Shown here in pieces: positions 9,010-19,330 of a DNA stretch of 64,000 nucleotides. The position numbers and the translations under genes are program-made. The stretch comes from Pseudoneurospora amorphoporcata (taxonomy: Eukaryota; Ascomycota; Sordariomycetes; Sordariales; Sordariaceae): positions 1-64,000 of the forward strand of contig MU859061.1 in assembly GCA_033297205.1 (NCBI GenBank). Direction: 5' to 3'. Each line of letters begins with the position of its first letter. Position 1 is the stretch's first letter. The notes under the pieces were generated by a model. It was not told the origin of the DNA. It saw only the letters and a program-made list of their open reading frames with translations, and searched no databases.

Positions 9010-11462
9010 ATGGATGGAACCATCCCTTGTATACGCTTCAAGATCCCACAAACTCTGATTCCATCACATATTCAGCAAGAGCTTGAAGCGCAGAACGCAA
9101 TCTTTTTCGATCCTTTTCCATAGGATACCCGACATCGTTGGCTGCAACATCCGTTACCGAGATCGAACCGGCCTAGTCCTTCCCCGATCTAACCAACGGA
9201 GAAACAGAACAACCTGATCAGAGATACAATTCGTACTCACATTCTTTCAACGCCGGTCTAAGAGCCAGTCACGTCTTCGCCGGGCATAACCAACATGCCT
9301 AACCACGAAAAATTTCGTTCGGCACAGCCGGCTCCCCAGGCCGGACTGCTGCCCGCGGCCGAGATATTTTCCGCCCCCTTCCCCGTCTATGAACTAGTAG
9401 CCCTACCGGACGAAAGATCCGAGATCCCCGTTAACAACTATCCCTTCGATACCCTCCCGACTCCTACTGACTTCAATTCCCGGTCACTCGACTAGCAATT
9501 AAAAACGCTTCCCAGCCCCATCGGCATCTGGCGTGGCATGAAATACCCGCTCAACTGGAAATCCTGCTATAGGCTGACGGCATGGATTTTTCCTTACTCC
9601 ATCTCCGGGGTTAAAAATACTACGAATAAAGAGGAATGCAAGAAGCTTTTGAAAAGCGGATTCCTGACGTTTCCAGCTGCCTATGAGTTTAACAACACTT
9701 TGGCGAAGATGTATGCGAGGTTGAAGACCCTAACCTCTGCTGAAATGCAGCAAAGTGGACATGGAGAGGCACTCAACCATGTACAGAGGACAGCAAGCAA
9801 CACTGTAGCATCAGGACCGCAACAACCCACTCCAGTAGCCCAGCTGGATACTCATTGGACACAAATCGAACACTCCTTGCTTGAACAAATCTCACGCATC
9901 ACACATCATAGCATCAACATCGGCTATCAGATGGTAGAAGACCTTCAACGAGTGGTATCTCAAATCGACGACTTTGTCCGAGGAGTCAAGAGCCGGTTTG
10001 AGGAGATCCAGACTCTTGTGTCCAAGTTTTCGGTCGCCGTGGAGAACTCAAAGGGCAACGCCCCGGCCTCAGCCGAAAATTCGCGTGCCCAATCAGCCCA
10101 GGGTACAAAAATCTACCAGTTGCTCTCAGAACGCTATATCCTGGGCTTTCTCAGAGTCTTGGTCCCCTTGTTTACCACCCACCCGACGATGGGCACCACA
10201 GAAGCGTTGCTGATGCTTCGCATTGAGGGGTGTAGACGGGAATGGATCCCGTCCCTGACGAGGATGTTGAAGGTTGCTTTTGGTGGAAATCCTGAGGCTG
10301 AGTGGAATCAATGCGAGTATCTTCAACGTCAGGCTCGTATCCGGGGGCTGTGGCTGTGTTGGCAGCTGGTGACGTCGGGGAACGAGTGGGCAATTTGTGC
10401 CATTGCTGATCCGACGAATATCCCGAACCAGGTCAGTACCTCTAGTTTGAGTGTTTATCTGATGCCCACGGGGCCGGAGGGGAAAGGATGAGAAGTGTTA
10501 TCGGCTATAGCCACACCGCTGGATGTATATTTTGACCTAGGGCATATTCACCGTATGGCTATGGAACTGGTCATGACATGTGACTCGCAGTCGGGTGGCT
10601 ATAACGGCAGCAGCCAGAACAGTACCAGCCCAACAGCAGCAACCACAACACCAGCACGAGCAACCACAGCAGCTTGCAAGCAAAGCAATCACAGCCACAG
10701 TAGCAACTACCCTTCGCCTTATATCAGCTCGTTTCAGATGAACCTCATGGCGAACACTGGGAACTACGGCCAGCAACCGCAGCATTTTGTAGTGATGGGT
10801 TTGGATACACTCCGCCCCAGGTTCCGTCCCCGAATGGGCACAACCACAACCGCCCTCGGACCAATAGTCACGACGGCCCAAATGGATGTGGATGTGGATG
10901 TGGATGTGGTGCCAAATACGGATGTGGACATGCAAGCGGAAGTGGAAGTCAGAAGCGAGTTCGAGAGGACGAGTACGCTTGGCCTCAGACGCCTCAGGGA
11001 CCGCCGCTGGACCCGAACAGCTACCTAGCTACCCCCGCTCTGACCAATTTTTACGGTAGTTCAGATGAGAATACGCCCAAGGGACAGCCGTCGACCGGGA
11101 ACATGTTTATCCCCGCTCTAACGAATGGTTACAGCGGTTCAGATGAGGACACGCCCCAGGGACGACCGCCGCTGAACGTGAACTTGTTTACTCCCGCTGT
11201 GACGAATGGTCACGGCGGCGGTTCAGGTGGAAACGGAAGTGGTCCTCGGAAAAGACAACAGACCGAAAGCGACAGACAACGTATGTTGAAAGCACGTCGA
11301 TAGGAGGCGACATGGAAGAAACATTCTGCTCAGGGGCTGCCGCCGCCGCCGAACAGTTGGTCCAGTACACAACCTCCTCCGATCGATGCACAAGCGGCCC
11401 AAATGGAAGTCCGAAAGGTCATCTACACTCAGGATGGAGGATTGATACCAGTGACTAACTGA
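9010..11462 (+). pseudogene. Large Gln/Gly-rich lineage-specific gene with many stop codons
   Basis: Family not recognised. The start ATG at 9010 has an excellent context (CCACCATGGAT). One frame runs to about 10431, broken only by TAG 9121, TAA 9190, TAA 9259 and TAG 9493. Its clean part (9496-10431) has an amphipathic stretch about 9850-10030 and a Trp-rich end (CRREWIPSL, LWLCWQL). Near 10432 (possible donor GTCAGT) the coding frame changes, probably through an intron I could not phase. The second frame, read from about 10509, continues to TGA 11460. It is broken by TGA 10533 (possibly intronic), TGA 10581, TAA 10602, TAG 10701 and TAG 11301. Its product is Gln/Asn-rich, then Gly-Cys-rich, then has three tandem repeats of about 26 residues (TPQG...FTPAVTNG), then a basic PRKRQQTESDRQR segment. 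Every stop is one transition from a sense codon. Confidence 0.65.
11010..11225 (+). repeat. Three tandem repeats of about 78 bp
   Basis: In-frame repeats inside the relic gene: the unit (T)P-ALTN-Y-GS-SDE-TP-G-P recurs with the Asn-Gly and Ser-Asp-Glu positions kept. The third unit is truncated into a Gly-rich tail. The repeat confirms which frame was coding. Confidence 0.65.
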
Positions 11463-12496
11463 CGCTTTGGTGTTGGCTATGGAGTGGTATAACATGACAA
11501 GCGGATCTTGGATAAGGTAAACTTTCCAAGGGGAATATGGCTACTACTGGAAACGAATTAGCGTTTAGTGTTTATCATTAATTTTTTTTACGTACATCAA
11601 ACACTGCTCAGATTACAAGTACCGTACAAAGACGTGGTTTTACTACTCTAGTTAGCTGATTTTTATATACACAATTACACACCAACATTCCGCCTTTGAA
11701 TTGGATAGTAACTGTCTTTGAGCATCTGAGTCTTTGGGCCTTTGAGCTTTTGAGCGTTTGATTTGAGAGATTCTGCAACACGGTGTTGTTCTTATCGTTT
11801 AGCCAGATGTCGGAAATCTATCACCACTGACCGCAGCGTGAGACAAAAATCAAGTGTGTCAAAAATGACTGTCCCGAACCTCTCTCGGCCGAGTGTCCAC
11901 GCCTTGCCTTCGCTCATCGATCCCCAGTCTCATTTGTTTACATTCCGAGCTTGCCCCTGACTAATGTCTTGGCGTTGAATCGACACTAGCGGGGCCGGGA
12001 ACACGGGGGGCTAATCTAAAGGACAGGATGGCATGAGACAGGATAAGTGCTTGATGGCATGAATTTGGATTAAGCATCTTCCTTCGATCATCCTGAGTCT
12101 CATCATGATCTCGGCATCCGGTAGACGAAATCGACCAGAACGAATGGCTGATTTGGACACTCACTCAGACTTGGCACCTTCCTTATGAACAATCTTGCGA
12201 AAAAGTTGTAAGGAGCGACAATGAACACTTGGTGAGTTTGTTCCTGCCAGAAACAATTACTTCCGATTAATCCAAGCCAGGCCATCGCCATCCTGAAGAC
12301 ACCACTGACCGAATACAACTTTCTGTCCAAGACTAACAGACTAGTGACCTCCACCGATCATTGATGTCTTTTGCTCTAGTTTGCGCAAAGAATGAATGGC
12401 AGCAGGAGCGAAGGAGTGCTCCTTGATGAGTGGAGACCGCGGTCGCGCCGCGGTCCCGTCCCTCCTTAATTTACGGGCAACGCTTCCTAACTCTCC
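11463..12496. other. Intergenic region before the alpha-kinase fragment
   Basis: No gene is supported. If the kinase fragment ever had its N-terminal lobe, it should lie here on the plus strand. I could not find the usual N-lobe motifs in any frame. Confidence 0.4.
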
Positions 12497-13273
12497 ATGG
12501 TGGGAAGGTCCAGGTGGCCACCGCCCGATGGCGACAGTCGAACGGAAGGAGCATCCAAGCGAAGTTTTCCTCGACTTCCATCTCGAAGGTACCTTAGGTA
12601 TCATGTAAGAAGACGGGGGAAGGCATGTGTCGGCAAGATCAGTGGGGGAGGAGGGAAGGAGAGGTCTGTGAAAAATGAGGGGTTTGTCGAGGGCGGTTTT
12701 GGGAGTTCTTTCCCATTCACACCCTTCCCTGGATGGATGTTTGATAAAGGTCCCATTCCCCCCAGGTTGACAAAAGACGCCAAGCTCGCCGGCGACCCTT
12801 CCAACCGGGCTGCTCAGGCGTTCTCACACTTCACATTCGAGCGCTCGCGTGGCCGGTTCCTCGTCTGCGATCTCCAGGGCGTGGGTAACACGATGACGGA
12901 CCCGGCTGTCCACACGCTCGACCCCTACCGGTTTTCGTTGTCGCAGACTAATCTCGGCGTCGAGTAAGGGTTCATGACCTATCACGAGTGCAACGACCTC
13001 TACCGCCGGCTCCAGCTGAGGAGCACCGGGGCGATGTTCATGGGTGGCATAAAGGAGTTCCAGGGCCAATTCAGAGATTGGTGGCCTAGTCAGCGGCAGT
13101 ACAGCCGTCTTTACGGCTTCGAGCCGGCGGTGTTCTCGGAGCGTTCAGCTTTCCCTGGATATCGCTGGTGCGACGAGTGTTTGCCGCAGTTGGAAAAGTC
13201 CAAGATGACGCGGATTTGTTGTCGTCCAGGCAGACTTTACATCCCGCGTCAATGTCCCGAGCATGACGAGTAG
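12497..13273 (+). pseudogene. Alpha-kinase (MHCK/eEF2K type) C-lobe fragment with a premature TAA
   Basis: One plus-strand frame broken only by TAA 12965-12967, with no shift. From about 12800 it reads like the C-terminal half of an alpha-kinase domain: QAFSHFTFERSRGRFLVCDL, then QGVGNTMTDPAVHTLD, then the NLGVE turn and YHECNDLYRRLQL. In this family FSHF-Y-E, LVCD-QGV and TDP-IHT are hallmark motifs, and a CN-x-x-C pair helps bind zinc; here the second Cys is Tyr (CNDLY). The upstream part of the frame (12497-12790) is basic and Gly-rich and does not show the N-lobe ATP-binding strands. A Cys-rich tail follows (RWCDEC, RICCRPG) to a natural stop at 13271-13273. It is therefore truncated, has lost a zinc ligand and carries a nonsense codon: almost certainly inactive. 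Confidence 0.75.
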
Positions 13274-14177
13274 GGTACTTTGGCCGAGCTTGTTTTCTCT
13301 ACCTCTGTCTAAGCCTGTTCGGTTCGGAAATGGTAATCTTGTTGATGGAGAAGGACTTTAACAGACTGTTGAGACAGAATAGCCAAGGATATGTCATGTA
13401 CCGTATAACTTGTACAGTAATGTGTAGTTCAAATGTTTTTTTCATTGTAACCAACTCGAATGATGAATACAGTCGTCCAGGGTTATACGTGGAGGGTTAT
13501 GTGTAAAGAAGATGCCCAGGAATCCCCAAGCGGTGGCCCAACAGCAAGTTGTTGAAGCTCCCCGCTCTCCACTCTTTCCCGCCCGCCCGTTGGCCCACTC
13601 GTCGACTGGAGAGTCTCTATCTTGGCATTTCCAACTTGTTGGCGAGTGTCGAACTGATGATTGAAGTTGATGAAACGCGGACGCGTTGAAGAAGTGATAA
13701 CTCGCAGCATTACGCATAAAATGAGTAACAAGGCAGGTGATGACTAGAAACACGTCGCATAATGTTTCATTTTTCTCCAATTTGTGTTCAGCCAAGAGCT
13801 CGTGGTACCGTGCAAGGTAGTGGCAGATAAGTGGACGTCCGTGCTTTCCATTTTCCTCAGCTCAGGTCGGTTAGCTCAGTTTACAGGGTAGGTATCCATC
13901 CAACACACGTCACTACCGACAGGGCTCCCGCCCACACACCGGGCCCTTCTACCGCCCAGCACCCACAGCTTCAAGCTCAGCAGAGGTATCTTGTCCAACA
14001 ACAACACTCTTGAGCTGGAGCTTCATCTACCATCTCATTCCACCCTTAGCCAACGCAAACTCAATATCATTACCAGCACACGCGTAATCGCATCATCACT
14101 GCGACCATTCTGATACCAAACACCATTGACCAAGTATCACGTTGCGATCCCCCGAGATATCACCACAGACAGCAAAC
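13274..14177. other. Intergenic/promoter region
   Basis: No gene seen. It separates the accessory left part from the conserved genes to the right. The last 250 bases are C/A-rich with CAACA and CACAC runs, typical of a leader upstream of the ATG at 14178. Confidence 0.5.
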
Positions 14178-15739
14178 ATGTCGGGCACCACCAACAGCTG
14201 GCTCGCGAGGCAGCGCAAGTCGGATTTGGTTGAGTTGGCGAGAGAGGTCGGTGTCACTGGGTATGTTAACATGTTGTTCTTATGGGTCATGACAATGGTC
14301 TTGTTTTGTTTACTTTTTGGATATTCGCTTTGCGCCTGTCGCGCGTGCCCACTCCACGCAAGGCTGAGCTTGCCTTCCCGTGTTCTCCCCTTTCCATGTT
14401 CTCCCCTCCATGCTCTGGACCAAGCTTAAGGGCCTGCGTGCCGCATCCCGCGTCGCGTACCTGGCTCCTTTGTTGACATTCCATCCCGTTTTGGGATCCC
14501 CAATCACCACCGACTGCGCCAACCCTTTGGACATGCATACAATGCCTTTATGTACTAACAAAACATGCAGCCTTGATGGTCTGAAGAAGAACGATATCGA
14601 ACAACAGCTCGACAACTTCCTTTCCCAGAACGCGAACCGCTTCTCCTCCGATTCGCGCTTCACTTCCTACTTCAACAGCCGCGCTCGCCAGTCGCCCATC
14701 AAGCGCGAAAGTGATGTGACTCCCAACCGAGTCCCCAGGCGGAGGACCACAAACAAGGTTGAGGTCGAGATCCCTGCTGCTGCTACCATCGAAGAGTAAG
14801 CCTCCCGTCTCTACCTAGAAAATACAGAGCAACAAACTAACAAACATCCCTTTCAGATCTGACTCCATCCCATCCACCACCTCCCCATCTCCGGAACCCG
14901 AGACTAAGCAAGCTCCCGCGCCCTCGGAAGTGCTTCAAGCCGCCGCCCAAGTAACTCAAGAGGCTCTTGTCTCTACCGCCCAGTCCGCCGTCCATAACGT
15001 CCAGAACCCTGGCCACGCGCTCTCACGACTCAATAACACCTTCTCCTCCTCCACCCTACACCTGCCCGCTTCGCAAGCCGAGCTCGCGCAAGTCGTCGAG
15101 TCGGGCACCCTCGCCGTGCGCAACCGCGTCTCGGACCTCTACCAAAAGTCCGGCATCCACGACAAGGCCGAGACCGTCCGCGAGTCTCTCTCCACCGTCA
15201 ACAGCGTCGCCGTCGCCGTCGCCGCCTTCGAGCTCTACTTCCTCCGCAAAGAAGTCATCCCCGACCGCTACGCCTTCACCATCCCCGCCGTCAAGCTCCT
15301 CGGCGGCATGCTCGGCTGGGACGAGTGTCCCATCTACGTGCCGGACATGTTCGCTCTGGTAACCGCCGGGTTCTGGATCCCCGCTTTGGTGTGGACCACC
15401 ACCAGCTTGATCCTCCCCTCGCTGTTTGGCTACTTCTTTAACTTGAGCGTGGCGCACTCAAATTCGTTCTCGACCAACTCCGGCCCAACGACTAGGAAAC
15501 AGAGCAGGGAGTTGAGCAAGCGGGAGCCCGAGTACGCGGTTGATCCGGTGACGTTCTCGATTGTCAAGGCATTGATCACCTATGTGGTGTATGCCCAGGG
15601 CGTGACGTTCCGTGGGTGGTTGGATGCTGATGCTGTGGCGAGGATCAATGGTGCGTTGTACAGTGGCTGGAAGGGCGTGTTGGTTGGCGCGGCGGTGACT
15701 GGTATCGCGGGTGTTTATGATGCTGTGCTGAGGAAGTAA
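14178..15739 (+). CDS. Fungal membrane protein with N-terminal SAP/HeH-like domain
   Basis: Three exons, 14178-14260, 14571-14795 and 14857-15739, give 396 residues; phases match at both junctions and donors are GTATGT and GTAAGC. Residues about 4-46 (LARQRKSDLVELAREVG, then LDGLKKNDIEQQL) resemble the two-helix SAP/HeH fold that starts with a leucine-rich helix. A disordered Ser/Pro stretch follows, then an Ala-rich amphipathic region (residues about 120-200). Three to four hydrophobic segments come next: VNSVAVAVAAFELYFL, MFALVTAGFWIPALVWTTTS with LILPSLFGYFF, and a C-terminal pair around IVKALITYVVYA and VLVGAAVTGIAGVY. I recognise this as a conserved fungal type but cannot name a function. 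SAP/HeH plus TM suggests a nuclear-envelope or other organelle membrane; that is inference. Confidence 0.85.
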
Positions 15740-16579
15740 GGGGGATGATTGCGGTTGGTGGTGGGATGAGGGATGTGGAGGGAAGTGCTGAAGAAGAGGA
15801 GCACGGAGAAGGACTGAGTGTCAAATGCTGAGGTACAGGTTGGGTTTGAGGAACATGTCAATGGACAGACGCTGTAGGATGGATGAAGACACGGTCTGAA
15901 AATGAACCGGTTGGTACATTGACGGAGCTGGAACGGAACGAACGGTGCATAACATAACAACACAACACAAACACAACAGGAACAGAAACGAACTGGTTGG
16001 ATGGATGGGTGGTGCAAGGGTTTTTGTATAGGATTTATATGTCTGGATAGGTAGCGGCGTGTATGGTGGCTTTCTTCAGCCTTGTTGGTCATTCATTCCT
16101 TCTGATACTTCACGCAGCTACTTAATCTGCCTTGTTTCTTACAGGGATCTTTGGTTTGGAAAGATATGATTTTGCTTCTACCTTTTTGCAGTTGCTCGAT
16201 TTGAGAGTGAGCTTGATGCTCACCCTTTGTTTACGCTTTAGTTTCTTTACCTCGACTCCGTCGATTTGCTTTCTTTGGATGCAGAGACCCAACAACACGC
16301 AAGGTCATAAGATATTCTCGACGGGCGTTTGATGGTTTGGATATTCGAGTACGTTTAGTTGGGAGATGATTCCATATTTATTCTCTCTTCGGCTTATTGA
16401 TGGATGGTTATCAATTGGGGCTCAGCTCAGTTTATAACATCACCCACCATTAGATAGGTACGACGACATTGAATGGTTCAAACGAGTTGCTTATTGATAC
16501 TTTATATACGACTGTTCGACTACAACACAAACACCATCTGGTATGAAAAGAAAAGCTGGATACGCAAGAAAGACAACCC
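15740..16579. other. Convergent 3' intergenic region
   Basis: Lies between two genes whose 3' ends face each other (14178-15739 plus, 16580-18638 minus). No coding support; presumably 3' UTRs and polyadenylation signals of both. Confidence 0.5.
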
Positions 16580-18638
16580 TCAAAGCTTCGAAACCCCGGG
16601 TACACTCCCACCCTCAACAATTCCCTTTGGCCCTCCCTCCCCATAAACAATCGCCAAATCCAACTCCAGTCCATCCCCCTCCACCTTCACTTCCTCCTCT
16701 CTATCACCGCAAGAACCAGGCCCAAACCCATGCTTAGCCATCCACCTCCTTTTCATCCCCTCCACCTCCCTCCCCGGCCTAACCCTCGCATCCACCACCC
16801 ACAAAACCGCAATCAGCATCTCCGCCAACCTATGCGTCAACCCCCTCGCCTCAGGCAACAACTCCTCCTGTTTTCCCCTTTCCAACCTCCTCTTCAGCCC
16901 CTCCCAAACCGTTTTAATCCTCTCCACCTCTCCCCCTTCTCCCCCTTTCAACCCCTCACCAACGAACCAATCCAAAGCCTGCACCCCCTCTTTTCCCACA
17001 GCAGGATGCTTCAAAGCCCTGACAGTGTCGCTGGCAAGAACATCCGTCGTGCCCTCCCAGATTGCGCCGACGCAGGCATCCCGGAAAATGCGAGAGAGGT
17101 TCAGATGCTCGGACTCGGAGTTGACGAGGTAGCCCACGCCGCCGAGGGATTCCATGCAGGCGAAGGAGAGGGGGACGCAAGAGTGGCAGATGAAGGACTT
17201 GTGCAGGGAGGAGAGGGTGCGGAGGAGGTGGGGGACGAGGGAGGGAGGCGGGGTTAGGGGGGTTTGGGGGGTATCTGGGGAGGTGGTGGTGGTGGTGGAG
17301 GAGCGGTGTTCATCCAGTCCCAGGATGTACAGAGTGTAGAAGGTGAGGAGCATCAAGCCGTGGTATTCGGAGGTGAGGTTGGCGAGGGTGCGCATGTGCA
17401 ACGGGTGTTTATACAGAGGGAGTCGACGGCCTTTGCCGACTCCTGCCTCGCGAACGAGAGCGTATGCCTTCGCCACGCCTATCCCTCGGCCAAGGTAACC
17501 CATCGAACTCACCGTCGTGTGCACGCGCGTGATATTCAAAATGGTCGAAATCTCCTTGATCCCCTCTCCCTCCTTGCCGATTAACCACCCCCTCATTCCC
17601 TTCAGCTCCAGCTCAGCCGTCGGCAAGCCCACCGTACCGAACTTGTTCTTCAAGCGAGAGATGGTGATGCCGTTGAGTTCCGTGCCTCCCCTTTCTCCTC
17701 CGGTGGGTGACACGAGGTCGGGGTTCCACCGCCTCATGGGCGCAAAGAAAGCCGACACCCCCATCCCCGGCCGCGTCTTGGCAAGTAAAATGGTCATTTG
17801 CGAATCGGTAGCCGAAGAAAACCATTTGAAGCCCGAGATGGACCAGGGGCCCAGGGGAATGTTTTCTTGTTTGCTTGCCAACGGCACTTGTTCCGAGTCC
17901 GTAGTAGTAGGGAACGGGTCATAAACAGCCACCGTCTCAGTCTGACTGACGTCCGACCCGCCCGCCCGCTCCGTCATCCACTGCCCCGACGTCCACGTAT
18001 ACCGCGGATCACGAGAAGTGAGATGCTCATACGCATTCCGAAACACCCTCTTTTCCGTCTCAGACAAGTTCCCCGCCAGTTTGGGGGTGGTCAAGTGTCG
18101 TTGCAACAAGCGCGCAGCACCATCCTGCATCGCAGCCGGACACAGCGTGTTCGCGCACGAGGCTTCCCACAGGTGGCACCGCATGAACTGGATCAGTCTC
18201 GCGTAGGGCCCGTTTTTGGAAGCAAAAGCCGGGTCGTAGTTGATGGCCACCACGCCGTTGGCGAAGCCGAATTCTTGCAGCTTGCGCCAGCCTTCGGTCA
18301 CGATCAACTCCTGTTTGGAGGAGGGACGGCCGAAGGCGTCGCGGCCGGAACCGCGCAGATAGGGGACGTTGCGCTCGGAGTCGGTGATCCAGTCCAAGAT
18401 TTGGGGGTGCAGGACGGCGTCGCCTAGTTGGGAAATTTCGGGAGTGGCGGAGGAGAGGAGGGTGGGGGGGAGGTAGACTTGATAAATAATGGGTGTTAGA
18501 TGGGAGTAATGGGGATGGGTGAGGTGAGGGGATGAACCTACGTTTGGCTATCCGCTGGAGACTGACATCTTCGTGGAACTGGTTCTTGATGATAGGCTGT
18601 TGCTGGATGAAACCTGTGTTTGCGCTTGAGGGTTCCAT
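16580..18638 (-). CDS. AidB-type acyl-CoA dehydrogenase with C-terminal SKL (PTS1)
   Basis: Two exons, 18638-18542 and 18477-16580, make 664 residues; the intron (donor GTAGGT, acceptor TCAAG) joins IAK-LYLPP in phase. Family landmarks of the AidB branch of acyl-CoA dehydrogenases are present: MTERAGGSD (flavin/substrate-binding middle domain), ISGFKWFSSATDS, FGTVGLPTAELEL, GYLGRGIGVAKAYA and LGGVGYL followed by AIWEGTTDVLASDTVRAL. It should oxidise an acyl-CoA-like substrate with FAD; the exact substrate is unknown. The last three residues are Ser-Lys-Leu, a canonical peroxisomal import signal, so the enzyme is probably peroxisomal. It lies directly downstream of isocitrate lyase on the same strand with a 692-bp gap. 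A CCGAGG hexamer (match to the Far-type motif) sits at 18833-18838, about 195 bp before the ATG. Confidence 0.9.
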
Positions 18639-19330
18639 TTTGGCGGTTGATGAGTGAGTGTCAGTGAACTCGTACCCGCTGGTTCAACATCAAGATGAGT
18701 TCATGGGGAAGTCATGATAGTGAGTAGTGACCGAGCTACGTAGACTAGATGCTACCTAGCTCGGATAGAAGCGGTGCAGAGCACCTGATTGGCCTGCATC
18801 GTTTGGGGGATGTTCTAGGCTCGTGAAAGGAGCCGAGGTTCGTGGGTTTAGTGAACAAACCCCTTTGGTGATGGTTCCCTCGTACAACCCCTGACCCCTT
18901 CCTCCTCCAATGAGAAGATCTGGGGAAGCGAAAGGGACAAACGCGGGGTACCAAGACCCGGGGATTTGGGGAAGTTGTTGAAATTGATTTCAAGTGGTTG
19001 ATTATCCTCTTTTCTATGACGCTTTCAGTAGGAAAATTGGAAAAAGTCTCATCGAGATTTTGAGCACCGGAGATTATCACCGGAAGGGTTCGCTTCAAAA
19101 GAGTTGACCGAGACGCAAAAGAGTTTGGTCAAAAGATATAGCGTAGAAAGTTTTGTATTTCCACTCTCCCATATATGCGATCGCCGTTTGTCCTGTCATG
19201 TCCTGTTTGATATCCAGAAAAAAGAAAAGAAAAAGTAGACCGCCAAAAACAAAAGAGAAAGAAAACCCCAAAATGATATAACTCCCAAATCATTACACCA
19301 TCACACTCTAATCACATCACACACACACAT
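18639..19330. other. Promoter of the acyl-CoA dehydrogenase / 3' region of acu-3
   Basis: No gene. Contains CCGAGG at 18833-18838 and an A-rich tract (19217-19260) close to the acu-3 stop codon, suitable for 3'-end formation. Confidence 0.45.
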
